Counted from the first letter of the stretch, positions 16,899 through 26,275 are shown. The stretch: DNA of 46,381 nucleotides from Deltaproteobacteria bacterium (GCA_016214995.1 JACRML010000055.1:1-46381), one strand, 5' to 3'. Program-made: numbers and translations. The notes: generated by a model from the sequence alone, not told the origin.

Positions 16899-17438
16899 AT
16901 GAGATTCAAAGAAATAAAACTGAAAGGGGCTTATGTTATTGAGTTGGAACTCTTGAAGGATGATAGAGGTTTTTTTGCACGTAGCTTTTGCCGGGAAGAA
17001 TTTAAAAAGCATGATTTAAATTTTCAAGTTGCCCAGTGCAATGTCTCCTATAATATAAAAAGGGGGACATTGCGAGGGATGCATTATCAGGCGGCTCCCC
17101 ATGAAGAAGTTAAATTGATCAGATGTGCAAAGGGGGTTATATACGATGTAATTATAGATTTGCGGCCAGATTCGCCAACTTTCAAGCAGTGGATTTCCAT
17201 CGAACTTGTTGCCGATAATTATACAATGTTATATGTTCCAAAAGGTTTTGCGCACGGATTTCAAACGTTGCTTGATGATACAGAGGTGTTCTATCAGATG
17301 TCAGAATTGTACTATCCTGAATCTGCCGGAGGTGTGCGGTGGGATGACCCTGCATTCGGAATTACATGGCCAATCTCGCAGCCGATACTTTCTCCAAAGG
17401 ATTGTTCTTATCCATTCTTTAAATTAAAAACCGAATGA
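16899..17438 (+). CDS. RmlC-like nucleotide-sugar 3,5- or 5-epimerase
   Basis: Cupin-fold epimerase of the RmlC family, acting on a 4-keto sugar nucleotide. Visible marks are DDRGFFARSF near the N-terminus, QCNVSYN, TLRGMHYQ with the catalytic His, VIIDLRPDSPTF, YVPKGFAHGFQTL and the VFYQMSELYYP segment carrying the catalytic Tyr. The length of 179 is typical. It starts one base after the methyltransferase stop, so here it probably inverts C5 (and perhaps not C3) of the C-methylated CDP sugar rather than serving dTDP-rhamnose; there is no rmlA or rmlB in the window. Confidence 0.9.
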   Translation: MRFKEIKLKGAYVIELELLKDDRGFFARSFCREEFKKHDLNFQVAQCNVSYNIKRGTLRGMHYQAAPHEEVKLIRCAKGVIYDVIIDLRPDSPTFKQWISIELVADNYTMLYVPKGFAHGFQTLLDDTEVFYQMSELYYPESAGGVRWDDPAFGITWPISQPILSPKDCSYPFFKLKTE

Positions 17439-17463
17439 AATAGGGGAGTAGTAAATAGAGAGA

Positions 17464-18336
17464 ATGAAAATTCTTCTTATAGGCAAAACAGGCCAGTTAG
17501 GCAGTGATATTTTGAGAAATGGCATAGCCGTTCATGATATCTTCGCTCCAGAAAGAGAAATACTTGACATCGGATATTTAGAAAGTATTGAAAAAGCTGT
17601 TATGTCCTGCAAGCCGGAAATCGTAATCAATACGGCAGCTTTTCATAACGTTCCATTATGCGAAACAGAGTATGCAGCGGCTTTTAAAATTAACTGTATG
17701 GCTGTAAAAGAATTGGCGAGATGTTCTAAAAAAATAGGGGCGCTCTTTATTACATTTAGCACAGATTATGTCTTTGATGGGAAAAAGAGGACGCCTTATT
17801 TTGAGGATGACGAACCAGCGCCACTCCAGATATACGGAATATCCAAGCTTGCCGGTGAGTATGCTGCTATGTCGGTTTGGCCGGATAAGACTATAATAAT
17901 CAGAACCTGCGGCCTATACGGTATTTCAGGGGCCAAGTCTAAAAGTGGCAATTTTGTTGATAAAAGGCTTTTGGATGTCGAGACGAATAAATATCTGGAG
18001 ATAAGCTGTGACCAGACAGTCTGTCCGACTTATACGGATGATTTGAGTAAGGCAATCTTGCAATTAATAGGGAAAGAAACAATAAAACCAGGGGTTTATC
18101 ATCTTGTAAATGAAGGCGAATGCACCTGGTATGATTTTACGAAGGCTATATTTGAGATAATTGAATTTGATGCAGAGGTTAAGCCTGTGGACAGGAAAGG
18201 GCTTTCAGATGATATGCGGCGGCCTTTATATTCGGCTATGGCAAATACTAAGGCCAAGGCGCTGGGTGTTGTTTTGCCTTACTGGCGCAATGCACTGGAA
18301 AGATACTTAAACATTAAATATTTAAACAGATGGTGA
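17464..18336 (+). CDS. RmlD-like 4-keto-sugar reductase
   Basis: NAD(P)H-dependent short-chain reductase of the RmlD substrate-binding family. The N-terminal motif is LLIGKTGQLGSDI; the catalytic Ser/Thr region is FSTDYVFDG and the YxxxK motif is YGISK. VINTAAFHNV and YHLVNEGECTWYDF are further family marks. The length is 290. As the last gene of the rfbFG-methyltransferase-epimerase string it is expected to reduce the 4-keto group and complete the CDP-3-C-methyl-6-deoxyhexose. The configuration at C4 cannot be read from sequence. Confidence 0.9.
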   Translation: MKILLIGKTGQLGSDILRNGIAVHDIFAPEREILDIGYLESIEKAVMSCKPEIVINTAAFHNVPLCETEYAAAFKINCMAVKELARCSKKIGALFITFSTDYVFDGKKRTPYFEDDEPAPLQIYGISKLAGEYAAMSVWPDKTIIIRTCGLYGISGAKSKSGNFVDKRLLDVETNKYLEISCDQTVCPTYTDDLSKAILQLIGKETIKPGVYHLVNEGECTWYDFTKAIFEIIEFDAEVKPVDRKGLSDDMRRPLYSAMANTKAKALGVVLPYWRNALERYLNIKYLNRW

Positions 18337-18337
18337 T

Positions 18338-20764
18338 TTGAAATTAAACTTGCCTTCAGAGGATAGGGTAAGTGACGATATGTCAAAGTCTGAGATGCAT
18401 TCTCAAGCAAAATACAAGACGATAATAACCATAGCCTTATTGGTCATCCTTTATCTCCTGGTGCATACGCCTTTGATAAAAACATATAAAACAGCTGGTT
18501 TTGACATATCAAAGGGGCAAAAATTGGATGACCGGACCATAATGATAGGTGACTATAGTTATTATCTGCACGGTGCGTTATCTATATTTGATTTTGAAGT
18601 TGAGAAAAAGTTTAATGACAAACATTATCCTATAATAGGTCAGCAGAGACGCATCGTTGAGAATGATATGCCGTGGTATGCAAAGTATGTATTGATTTTT
18701 TATCCGAATCCATCTTTTAAATTTGGCTATTCCCTTTCTGCAGCATTGATTACCGCCCCTCTGCCTCAATCGTTATTTAGCTACCATATCCACAGGCTTA
18801 TCTTCGTCAATATTATCTTTATCAGTTTGACGATAGGAATTATTTTTCTCATTGTCAAAAAAATAACCGGCGATTATGCGCCTGCTGTAATTGCCGTTTT
18901 ATTCTTCATATTCGATGTTTCCAATGCTCACAATAGTTATAGTTATCAGAGCCATACCATGAGCGGTATATTCTATCTGTTACTCTCATATTATTTGTTT
19001 GTTAAGATTGAAAAGGTTACCCCGTTTCGACTGGGGCTTATTGCCTTTTTACTTGTTTTTGCTCTACTATCTTCATCTCACGTTGTTCCGTTGGCGATAT
19101 TCATGGGGTTATTCATACATCTATCGGCATGCTATGCTGGATACATAGAGAGCAAATTGAATGTGTTGAAGTATACAGTGGCTGGTATTGTCGGCAGTTT
19201 AATATGGCCGCTCTATATCATTGGAGTTGAAACGCTATTTAATTTTAGGTCATTAGGGCTTCCAACCACCGCTATGCAATTGGAGAACTACCGACGTACG
19301 GTAAACGAACTTATAAAAACCTATCCGGTTCATTTAAGATTCATGTGGGACTTAAGGCTATTTAATATATTCATAATTTATATACTCCTTATGGCCTTAT
19401 TCATTATTATTTACCAAAGGCACACCTCCCATTCTGCTGAAAGGCAGCAGCAAAAACCGAATTTAATTTTGTCATTAAAAGAGTGTATTGTAAGCAACAG
19501 GGATTATTATATTTTATTCTTCACCATCATTTTAGCGACACTTGTTACGGCTTTTTATACTCAGCCCATCAGCAGGGGAATGACGCCGTATACTATCTTA
19601 TATGGGATACTGTTTGCTATCTTTTTAGGGAAACGGTTTACGAGAGGCGGCATGCCCGTCAAAGTATTCATTGCATCCATAGTGTTCTTATTTTTTCTGA
19701 ATTTTTATCTAACTTTCCATATCATAAAATTGCCTGATAATAAACCTTCTAATGATTTGATAGTAATAAATGAGGACGATATTATATCAAAGAATGCCCA
19801 TGCATTTTACAGAGAAAACAAAACTGATGCTTACGAATATCACATAATATCAAAAAGCATCAAAGAATTTATCAATGACCATGATGCAACAATAAAAAAC
19901 GGCAAAAATACGTATATAGAGTTTGATGCCATGAATTTGGTGAATGTTTATACCCCAACCAGAAGGTTTATTTACAAGTTTGTGCCTAACAAAAAGGATG
20001 TGGTTACTCAAAAAACATTTTTTAAGGACTTCCGTCTGTTGGCTGAGATATTTGCTCTGTATCAGAAAGGCCTTTTGAGTGATTCGGATATAGTTCGTAG
20101 AAAAAGATGGGTATGGGATTTTATAACTTGGGATCAGGAATATAATTATATATACGGCTATTCTAACTATGTAAAGAAATATCTTAAAGGGACTCCACTG
20201 GAACAGTTAAACCCGCATTATATTTATTATATTAATTACGGAGCGCTGAAAAAGGCCATTTTAAAAGAACAGAGTCAGGAAATATTGGATACTTTGGAAA
20301 AAGCGCGATTAGAGAGCCCTTCTCCTGCATGGGTTATTTTTTCGGATACGGAGATGAACAATAAGAACTGGATAGACCATCAATCACCTGAGAAAAACGA
20401 ATTGTTGGCTAAAATAGACGAGAATAAGAATTGCCGTCATGTTGTGGATTCAACACCGAGTTTTGGTGGAATTATAAATGCCAATAGCTTTTCTTTGGCT
20501 AAAGGCAAAGACTATGAGGTAGAATTTAAGATGAAAGTTGTCCACGGAGAAGTAACCATGCAGGTTGTTATGAATTATGGTGTCAAACCAGAATATACTA
20601 ACCTTGGAGGAATAGCGAATAGAGACTGGACAATCAAAACAACCTCTTTTAATTCTAATAAGCAACAATTAGCTAAGATAAACTTCACAAACAGCTCTGG
20701 TAACGCCCCTGCCGAGTTTTATATATGTGATGTATATATAAGGAAAATGCAACCTGATGATTGA
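18338..20764 (+). CDS. GT-C-like membrane protein with C-terminal paired module
   Basis: Large predicted inner-membrane protein (808 residues from TTG 18338; ATG 18380 is an alternative start). One N-terminal hydrophobic helix is followed by a polar loop containing GDYSYYLHGALSIF, then about nine further membrane segments to residue 470, which suits a GT-C glycosyltransferase. A soluble region follows. The last 140 residues (from about 20331) share clear similarity with the end of the SGNH protein at 22202-23785: NCRHVVDS, PSFGGII, KGKDYEVEFK, MQVV and AEFYICDVYIR have close partners there. Function is not known; the shared module hints at binding the same glycan or partner. It directly precedes the MBOAT gene. 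Confidence 0.65.
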   Translation: MKLNLPSEDRVSDDMSKSEMHSQAKYKTIITIALLVILYLLVHTPLIKTYKTAGFDISKGQKLDDRTIMIGDYSYYLHGALSIFDFEVEKKFNDKHYPIIGQQRRIVENDMPWYAKYVLIFYPNPSFKFGYSLSAALITAPLPQSLFSYHIHRLIFVNIIFISLTIGIIFLIVKKITGDYAPAVIAVLFFIFDVSNAHNSYSYQSHTMSGIFYLLLSYYLFVKIEKVTPFRLGLIAFLLVFALLSSSHVVPLAIFMGLFIHLSACYAGYIESKLNVLKYTVAGIVGSLIWPLYIIGVETLFNFRSLGLPTTAMQLENYRRTVNELIKTYPVHLRFMWDLRLFNIFIIYILLMALFIIIYQRHTSHSAERQQQKPNLILSLKECIVSNRDYYILFFTIILATLVTAFYTQPISRGMTPYTILYGILFAIFLGKRFTRGGMPVKVFIASIVFLFFLNFYLTFHIIKLPDNKPSNDLIVINEDDIISKNAHAFYRENKTDAYEYHIISKSIKEFINDHDATIKNGKNTYIEFDAMNLVNVYTPTRRFIYKFVPNKKDVVTQKTFFKDFRLLAEIFALYQKGLLSDSDIVRRKRWVWDFITWDQEYNYIYGYSNYVKKYLKGTPLEQLNPHYIYYINYGALKKAILKEQSQEILDTLEKARLESPSPAWVIFSDTEMNNKNWIDHQSPEKNELLAKIDENKNCRHVVDSTPSFGGIINANSFSLAKGKDYEVEFKMKVVHGEVTMQVVMNYGVKPEYTNLGGIANRDWTIKTTSFNSNKQQLAKINFTNSSGNAPAEFYICDVYIRKMQPDD

Positions 20765-20805
20765 AGTAGATACATGAATTGTTTCAGCCAATTGGAGGGC
20801 TGGCT

Positions 20806-22233
20806 TTGTTATTTAACTCTTTTGAATTTTTTATCTTTTTTGTCTTTGTATTAACAATCTACTACCTTTTGAATAGAAAATCTCAGAATGTTTTTCTTCT
20901 TGCAGCGAGTTATCTTTTCTACGGTTTTTGGGATTGGCGGTTCTTGTTTCTGCTTTTTGTCACATCAGCGGTTGATTATTTCATTTCCCATATCATCCAC
21001 GTGACGGAAAATCCAAACAAAAGGAAGCATATCCTGCTCATCAGCCTTGTTGCCAATCTGGGAGTGCTTGGTTTTTTTAAGTATTACAATTTTTTTATAG
21101 ATAATTTTATGGTGTTGACTTCATCGTTTGGGATGACCATAGAACCATGGTTATTAAACGTTATCCTGCCGGTAGGCATATCGTTTTATACTCTTCAATC
21201 CATGAGCTACACCATTGATGTTTACAGGAGAAATATAATTCCTTGCAGCAATTTTCTTGATTTTCTTCTTTATGTCTCATTTTTTCCTCAGCTTGTTGCA
21301 GGGCCTATAGAACGGGCATCTAATCTTATTCCTCAATTACAACAAAAAAGAATTGTCAACTATGAGGATATTCGGAAAGGATGTTTTTTAATTTTATTTG
21401 GTCTTTTCCAAAAAGTGGTTATCGCTGATAATCTTGGCATAGTAGTGGATAAAGTGTTTAGTCACCCAGCGCAACATTCGGGTGTGGATTTAATTATAGG
21501 AACTTATGCCTTTGCATTCCAGATTTATTGTGACTTTTCTGGTTATTCCTCTATGGCAATAGGAATAGCAAGACTCCTTGGTATTGAACTCATGACAAAT
21601 TTTAAGGCGCCCTATCTTTCCGCAAGTCCCGGCGAATTCTGGCATAGATGGCACATATCATTATCTACATGGCTTAAAGACTACCTCTACATACCTTTGG
21701 GAGGAAACAGGAGCGGAAATATTTATATGAATTTGATGCTGACAATGCTGATCGGCGGTCTTTGGCACGGCGCCAATTGGACAATGTTGATATGGGGCGG
21801 CATGAATGGTCTTTATCTGGTTGTGAACAGGAAATTATCTTTGTTGCTTCCGAAACGGTCTGCGTTATTTTCCTCCAAAATAGCCATGAAGATTTCTTCA
21901 ATAGCGGGAGTGTTGATTACTTTTAATCTCATTTGCATAGCCTGGATTTTCTTTAGAGCTACTACCTTAACCAATGCGGTGGAATATCTGTCGCATATTT
22001 ATGTTAATTTTAATTGGGGTATTCATGATGTTCACCATTTTTCAGCCGTTGCATTGGGATTGATGGGCATTATGCTTTCTTTTGATATATTATACTGCCG
22101 GGCTGGAGAGGTTCCCTTTTTTTGCATGAATTGGGGAACAGTTAGAAGGGCCCTTGTATACACCTTTTTACTTATCAGCATCATATTTTTCGGAGTAGGA
22201 CATGTTCAATCGTTCATCTATTTTCAGTTTTAG
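20806..22233 (+). CDS. MBOAT O-acyltransferase, AlgI-like
   Basis: Predicted inner-membrane enzyme that moves acyl groups across the membrane for O-acylation of exported polysaccharide. I place the start at TTG 20806, because GGAGGG sits 7 bp upstream and the protein then begins MLFNSFEF, the usual start of this family; a frame start at 20779 lacks a ribosome site. About ten to twelve membrane segments are present. Key motifs are SYLFYGFWDWRF, FFPQLVAGPIERA, YSSMAIGIARLLG, FWHRWHISLSTWLKDYLYIPLGG and the catalytic His in GGLWHGANWT. The next gene, an SGNH protein, overlaps its 3' end by 32 bp, like the AlgI with AlgJ/AlgX pairing. Confidence 0.94.
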   Translation: MLFNSFEFFIFFVFVLTIYYLLNRKSQNVFLLAASYLFYGFWDWRFLFLLFVTSAVDYFISHIIHVTENPNKRKHILLISLVANLGVLGFFKYYNFFIDNFMVLTSSFGMTIEPWLLNVILPVGISFYTLQSMSYTIDVYRRNIIPCSNFLDFLLYVSFFPQLVAGPIERASNLIPQLQQKRIVNYEDIRKGCFLILFGLFQKVVIADNLGIVVDKVFSHPAQHSGVDLIIGTYAFAFQIYCDFSGYSSMAIGIARLLGIELMTNFKAPYLSASPGEFWHRWHISLSTWLKDYLYIPLGGNRSGNIYMNLMLTMLIGGLWHGANWTMLIWGGMNGLYLVVNRKLSLLLPKRSALFSSKIAMKISSIAGVLITFNLICIAWIFFRATTLTNAVEYLSHIYVNFNWGIHDVHHFSAVALGLMGIMLSFDILYCRAGEVPFFCMNWGTVRRALVYTFLLISIIFFGVGHVQSFIYFQF

Positions 22234-23785
22234 CATACTTGCAAAAGACATGAAACTTCCTAAGGCCGGGCTATTGTCCATTAGTTTTATCGTCATATTA
22301 AATTCTTTGGTCATGTTATTGCCTGTAGATAACTATCTGCCGTCGCCATATTTCCCAAGGCATGAGGTAAGTCAAAAATATATGACTTTGAAAGCGTATA
22401 TAGAAAAAGGCGAGAGCCCTGATGTCATTTTTGTCGGTTCTTCCATTGCGGACATGGGATTTGACGTGCTAGCCTTTGAACATTATCTTAAAAAGGAAAA
22501 CAAACCACTCACCGCGTTTAATTTTGGGATTAATGGCGCTGGACCAGAAGTGCATCTGGAAATACTCAGACATTTAATCGTGGCAAAGACAAAAGTAAAA
22601 TATGTGGTTTATGGTTTAAGTCTTGTAGAACTTAATAGTGGAAGTTCTGTTTTCCTGTCTGATCAACAAGTTTTATTGGATGCTTCTTATTTTGAAAGCA
22701 AGAGAGATTCCTTTCCTCTAAAGGGAAGGGTGAGGGAATTTTTATTCAACAACTTTAAACTCTACAGGATGAGAGATGTTTTTTGGCCAAATTTTTTTAC
22801 CACAGACAACACATGGCTCAATACAAAACTCTTTAAATATAAATACAAAGGACAAAATCGGTTGTTACCTGACCATTTCAAAGATTGGACATATAATTAT
22901 AAATTTTCCGGCAAGAAATGGGTTCATGCGGATATAGTCCGTTTGGAAAATTTGTTTGGTAATTATTCGGCGGAAGGATATAACTTGAAAAAGTTAATAG
23001 ACCTGATGGAGTTCTGTAAAAGCAATGGCATTAAACTGGTAATGGTTAATATGCCAGTTATTGCAAATCCGGAATATTTAGAGAATACCGTTTATCTTAA
23101 TATGATAAAAGCGACTGACAATACGAATCCTATGGCATTATATGAAAAGACAATTCGGGAAACTTCTTTAAGATATGATGTCCCGTTACTTGATATCGGC
23201 GCCAAATCAAATATGGAAATACGTGATTTTCATGATCCACTCCATCTGAATTATTCTGGAGCGCAAAAACTATCAAAAGAAATCGTCCGTCATTTTATTA
23301 AACAATATCCTGAAATACCGGTAAGGGCTGTGGCAAATACTTCCGAACCAATTAAAGAAGTATTTTTTGATATGAGCAATGATAATTGGTTAGATCACCA
23401 GTATCCGGAACGCAATGAAATGGCAGCCTGTTTTGATGGTCAAGACAATTGCCGCCATATCATAGATTCTAAACCAAGCTATGGCGGTATTATCAGCAAA
23501 AAGGCTTTTTCTTTTGACAAGGGAAGAGAGTATGAAGTATCATTCAAAATAAAAGTCATCTCTGGAACTGTAAATATGCAGGTTATTGAAGACCACGATG
23601 ACGTCCCCAATTATTTATCTTTTGGCGGGTTAAAAGAACATGATTGGACAACAAAGGTATTCTACATTGATGCCACAAAAACATCGTCAAGCAATAGGAT
23701 AAATTTTACGAATAATATGTCTGACAGCCATGCTGAATTCTATATCGCTGATGTGCATATACGGACAGTAGGTTATATTGATTAG
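22202..23785 (+). CDS. SGNH/DUF1574-type periplasmic acyltransferase partner with paired C-terminal module
   Basis: Predicted membrane-anchored periplasmic protein acting with the MBOAT. One N-terminal hydrophobic segment (about residues 22-42) serves as an anchor. The SGNH-type core covers about 70-375: VIFVGSSIADMGFD contains the nucleophile Ser, FNFGINGAGPEVH the Gly/Asn oxyanion region, and DFHDPLHLNYSGA the Asp-His pair. The last 140 residues (from about 23347) form the module also found at the end of the protein encoded at 18338-20764, with NCRHIIDS, PSYGGII, GREYEVSFK and AEFYIADVHIR. I infer O-acetylation of a surface glycan, with the extra module as a possible glycan- or partner-binding domain. 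Confidence 0.82.
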   Translation: MFNRSSIFSFSILAKDMKLPKAGLLSISFIVILNSLVMLLPVDNYLPSPYFPRHEVSQKYMTLKAYIEKGESPDVIFVGSSIADMGFDVLAFEHYLKKENKPLTAFNFGINGAGPEVHLEILRHLIVAKTKVKYVVYGLSLVELNSGSSVFLSDQQVLLDASYFESKRDSFPLKGRVREFLFNNFKLYRMRDVFWPNFFTTDNTWLNTKLFKYKYKGQNRLLPDHFKDWTYNYKFSGKKWVHADIVRLENLFGNYSAEGYNLKKLIDLMEFCKSNGIKLVMVNMPVIANPEYLENTVYLNMIKATDNTNPMALYEKTIRETSLRYDVPLLDIGAKSNMEIRDFHDPLHLNYSGAQKLSKEIVRHFIKQYPEIPVRAVANTSEPIKEVFFDMSNDNWLDHQYPERNEMAACFDGQDNCRHIIDSKPSYGGIISKKAFSFDKGREYEVSFKIKVISGTVNMQVIEDHDDVPNYLSFGGLKEHDWTTKVFYIDATKTSSSNRINFTNNMSDSHAEFYIADVHIRTVGYID

Positions 23786-23794
23786 AGGAAAACA

Positions 23795-24538
23795 ATGAAC
23801 AATCAGGAAAAAAATAACGTGGGTTATTACAATAAACTATGGACAGAGGACTGGTATGACATGGAGAGGTTTAATCCTACTGCTAGGCATCTGGAAACAA
23901 TCATCATCGGTCTTTTAAGACGCATCTATCCTGTGCAAAACCTTTTAGACATAGGATGCGGCATTGGAGTCAATCTTAAACGAATACATAAACATTTCCC
24001 TGATATTCAGCTTACCGGAAGCGACCTTTCAGAAGACATATTAAATCTTGCCAGAGATTATGTAAAAGAGGCGGATATAGAATACTTCTGTCTTGACCTC
24101 GGCAAAGATAAACTTGATCGTAAATTTGATGTGGTATTATGTTCGCAAGTTCTGGAACATATTGAAGATGATGAAACGGCGTTTAAGAATATGGCATTGA
24201 TGTGCCGCAAGTATGTGATTATAACCGTTCCCGGAGGAGCATATAATTCAACAAGCAAATTGGTCGGCCATTATCGTCATTATACTAAAGATGCCTTGGT
24301 GAAGATGGTGAAGTCATGTGGGTTTAATATCCTTTATGCAAGGGAATGGGGCTTCCCTTTCCATTCATTATACAAATTTATGCTGGATATGCTTCCAACA
24401 GAATCTAAGGTAAAGATAGGTCTCGGCAAATATGGCTTTTTCAAGAGAGGGGTCTCCCATATTCTTTATCTTCTCTTTCTTTGCAACATCTTTAACAGGG
24501 GAGCAAATATCATTCTTCTTGCAGAAAGAAATAATTGA
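23795..24538 (+). CDS. Class I SAM-dependent methyltransferase
   Basis: Predicted cytoplasmic methyltransferase of the Methyltransf_11/23 type. The SAM-binding motif I is LLDIGCGIGVNLKRI (about residues 50-64), followed by acidic GSDLSEDILNLAR and the motif DVVLCSQVLEHIEDDE. The C-terminal third contains HYRHYTKDALVKMVK, common in small-molecule and glycan methyltransferases. ATG 23795 follows AGAGGAAAAC. Situated between acyl transfer genes, it probably modifies a sugar or glycan terminus, but the target is unknown. Confidence 0.85.
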   Translation: MNNQEKNNVGYYNKLWTEDWYDMERFNPTARHLETIIIGLLRRIYPVQNLLDIGCGIGVNLKRIHKHFPDIQLTGSDLSEDILNLARDYVKEADIEYFCLDLGKDKLDRKFDVVLCSQVLEHIEDDETAFKNMALMCRKYVIITVPGGAYNSTSKLVGHYRHYTKDALVKMVKSCGFNILYAREWGFPFHSLYKFMLDMLPTESKVKIGLGKYGFFKRGVSHILYLLFLCNIFNRGANIILLAERNN

Positions 24539-24551
24539 AAAAAGTTTTATT

Positions 24552-25226
24552 ATGGGCATTGACAATCTTGAGCCAGAAATAGCTAATTTTTTAAGATTTA
24601 TAAAGAAGGGATATTCCGTTAGGGAGATTTTTTTAAAAGGAGTGTCTTTGAAAATATTTTCAAAGGCACTCTCGTATATGAAGTATAATTTTTATTCCCG
24701 TGGCAGGGGCGTTGATATTGATTCCAGAAGTGTGATTGACGGATCGCGCTACATATATCTTGGTGATAGGGTGTGGCTTCAGCGGGGCGCATGGTTGAGT
24801 GTGCCGCTTATAGATATGCTTAATGTTGAAAAACGTCCTTATCTTACTGTAGAGGAAGGGACAAGGATTGGACCAAACTGTACCATATCGGCAGGTAATA
24901 AGATACATATCGGCAAAAATGTCCTTTTTGGCCCCAATGTTACAGTTTTGGATCATATGCACCAATATGAAGATATTACAAAGCCTGTCTTGCAACAAGG
25001 GATTTTAAACAGTGGTGAAGTAATCATAGAAGACAACTCATGGGTTGCGGCAAATGCCGTGATATATTCCGCAACCAAAAGATTGGTTATAGGGAAAAAT
25101 AGTGTTGTTGCTGCCAATTCGGTAGTTAGAGATAGTGTTGAACCATACACTGTAGTGTCTGGAAATCCTGCTGTGCCAATCAAAAGATTTGATCCGATAA
25201 CAAATAAATGGGAGCGGTTAAAGTAA
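24552..25226 (+). CDS. Left-handed beta-helix (hexapeptide) O-acyltransferase
   Basis: Predicted acetyl-CoA-dependent sugar O-acetyltransferase. ATG 24552 is chosen because it follows the methyltransferase stop; an in-frame upstream start would overlap that gene by about 100 bp. After a helical N-terminus, hexapeptide turns run from about residue 55 to 210 (YIYLGDRVWLQRGAWLS, IGPNCTISAGNKIHIG, VLFGPNVTVLDHMH), with the catalytic His in DHMHQYED. The C-terminal VVSGNPAVPIKRF is the family signature. It is similar in layout to WbbJ/NeuD-type enzymes. No ribosome site is obvious before the start. Confidence 0.88.
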   Translation: MGIDNLEPEIANFLRFIKKGYSVREIFLKGVSLKIFSKALSYMKYNFYSRGRGVDIDSRSVIDGSRYIYLGDRVWLQRGAWLSVPLIDMLNVEKRPYLTVEEGTRIGPNCTISAGNKIHIGKNVLFGPNVTVLDHMHQYEDITKPVLQQGILNSGEVIIEDNSWVAANAVIYSATKRLVIGKNSVVAANSVVRDSVEPYTVVSGNPAVPIKRFDPITNKWERLK

Positions 25227-25297
25227 ATGAACCTGAAGCGCTGCACATCGGGTTCACGCAATCACTTTATAACAGAACAAAGCAATAAAAATATTGA

Positions 25298-26275
25298 ATG
25301 ATATCAAGCAAGGATTTGTGCAATATGTCTTTTAACAGGAACAGATTGCAACTTTTGCCATTAAATAAGCGCATCCATGATTTAAATATCTCTGCAATAA
25401 AGGAGCTGCAGGAAAATTCCTTTTCTCATCCATCCTTTAATGTAATTGCAGACAATATCAAAAACGCCAGGAAGGCAAGCAAGTCTGTAATCATGATGCT
25501 CGGTGGCCATGTCATCCGCTCCGGTGTTCAACGATATATCATTGATCTGATGGAGAAGGGTTATATCACATGCCTTGCCATGAACGGTTCCGGGGTTATC
25601 CACGATTTTGAGCTGGCGCTTATCGGTGCGACAACTGAAAGTGTTGCGCGCTATATACGAGAAGGGCAGTTCGGCTTCTGGAAAGAGACTGGACAGATAA
25701 ATGATGTTGTCAATCAGGCTTATCAGGGCGGCAAGCTCGGTATGGGAGAGGCAGTAGGCAGGGCTATTTATGAGGGCAATTTTCCATATAAAGATATTAG
25801 CCTCTTGGCAGCATGTTATCGGCTGAATATACCTGCCACAGTTCATGTTGGCATCGGGTATGATATTATCCATGAACATCCTAATTTTGACGGTGCTGCG
25901 GCAGGCGGCACGTCGTATATTGATTTCTTAAAATTTACAGAGGTTGTTTCCAATCTTGAAAATGGCGTGGTTATGAATTTCGGCAGCGCTGTCATGGCGC
26001 CAGAGGTCTTCTTGAAGGCATTGAGCATGGCGCGGAATGTGGCTCATCAGGACGGAAAGGCTATTCGGCATTTTACAACGGTTGTTTGCGACCTGCATAA
26101 TCTTCCTGAAGATTGCAGCAAGGAACCTTCCAAAGATGACGAGACATATTATTTCAGACCATGGAAGACCATGCTTGCGAGGACAGTGGCTGATGGGGGC
26201 GAGAGTTTTTATATAAAAGGGAAACATGCAGATACCATACCAGCGCTGTGGACTGCCTTAAACAAAATTGTTTGA
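25298..26275 (+). CDS. Deoxyhypusine-synthase-like protein, function unknown
   Basis: I assign this tentatively to the deoxyhypusine-synthase-like fold on the basis of Gly-rich segments and overall order: IMMLGGHVIRSGVQRYI, AMNGSGVIHDFELALIG, LGMGEAVGRAI, ACYRLNIPATVHVGIGYD, DGAAAGGTSYIDFLKF and VVMNFGSAVMAPEVF. These resemble the NAD-binding pattern of bacterial DHS-like proteins, which are not known to modify any translation factor in bacteria. ATG 25298 or ATG 25325 may be the start. Its TGA stop touches the left arm of the GxxExxY repeat element. Neighbours (cytidylyltransferases, kinase, transketolase) suggest a sugar-pathway dehydrogenase or synthase role, which is only inference. Confidence 0.5.
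   Translation: MISSKDLCNMSFNRNRLQLLPLNKRIHDLNISAIKELQENSFSHPSFNVIADNIKNARKASKSVIMMLGGHVIRSGVQRYIIDLMEKGYITCLAMNGSGVIHDFELALIGATTESVARYIREGQFGFWKETGQINDVVNQAYQGGKLGMGEAVGRAIYEGNFPYKDISLLAACYRLNIPATVHVGIGYDIIHEHPNFDGAAAGGTSYIDFLKFTEVVSNLENGVVMNFGSAVMAPEVFLKALSMARNVAHQDGKAIRHFTTVVCDLHNLPEDCSKEPSKDDETYYFRPWKTMLARTVADGGESFYIKGKHADTIPALWTALNKIV

Noticed and set aside
16899-18336. dTDP-rhamnose pathway (rmlC, rmlD)
   Set aside because: There is no rmlA or rmlB, and the two genes are fused into the rfbF-rfbG-methyltransferase operon, so a CDP sugar is the more likely substrate.
20779-20805. Upstream TTG start for the MBOAT gene
   Set aside because: It lacks a ribosome site, while TTG 20806 has GGAGGG at proper distance and gives the family-typical MLFNSFEF start.
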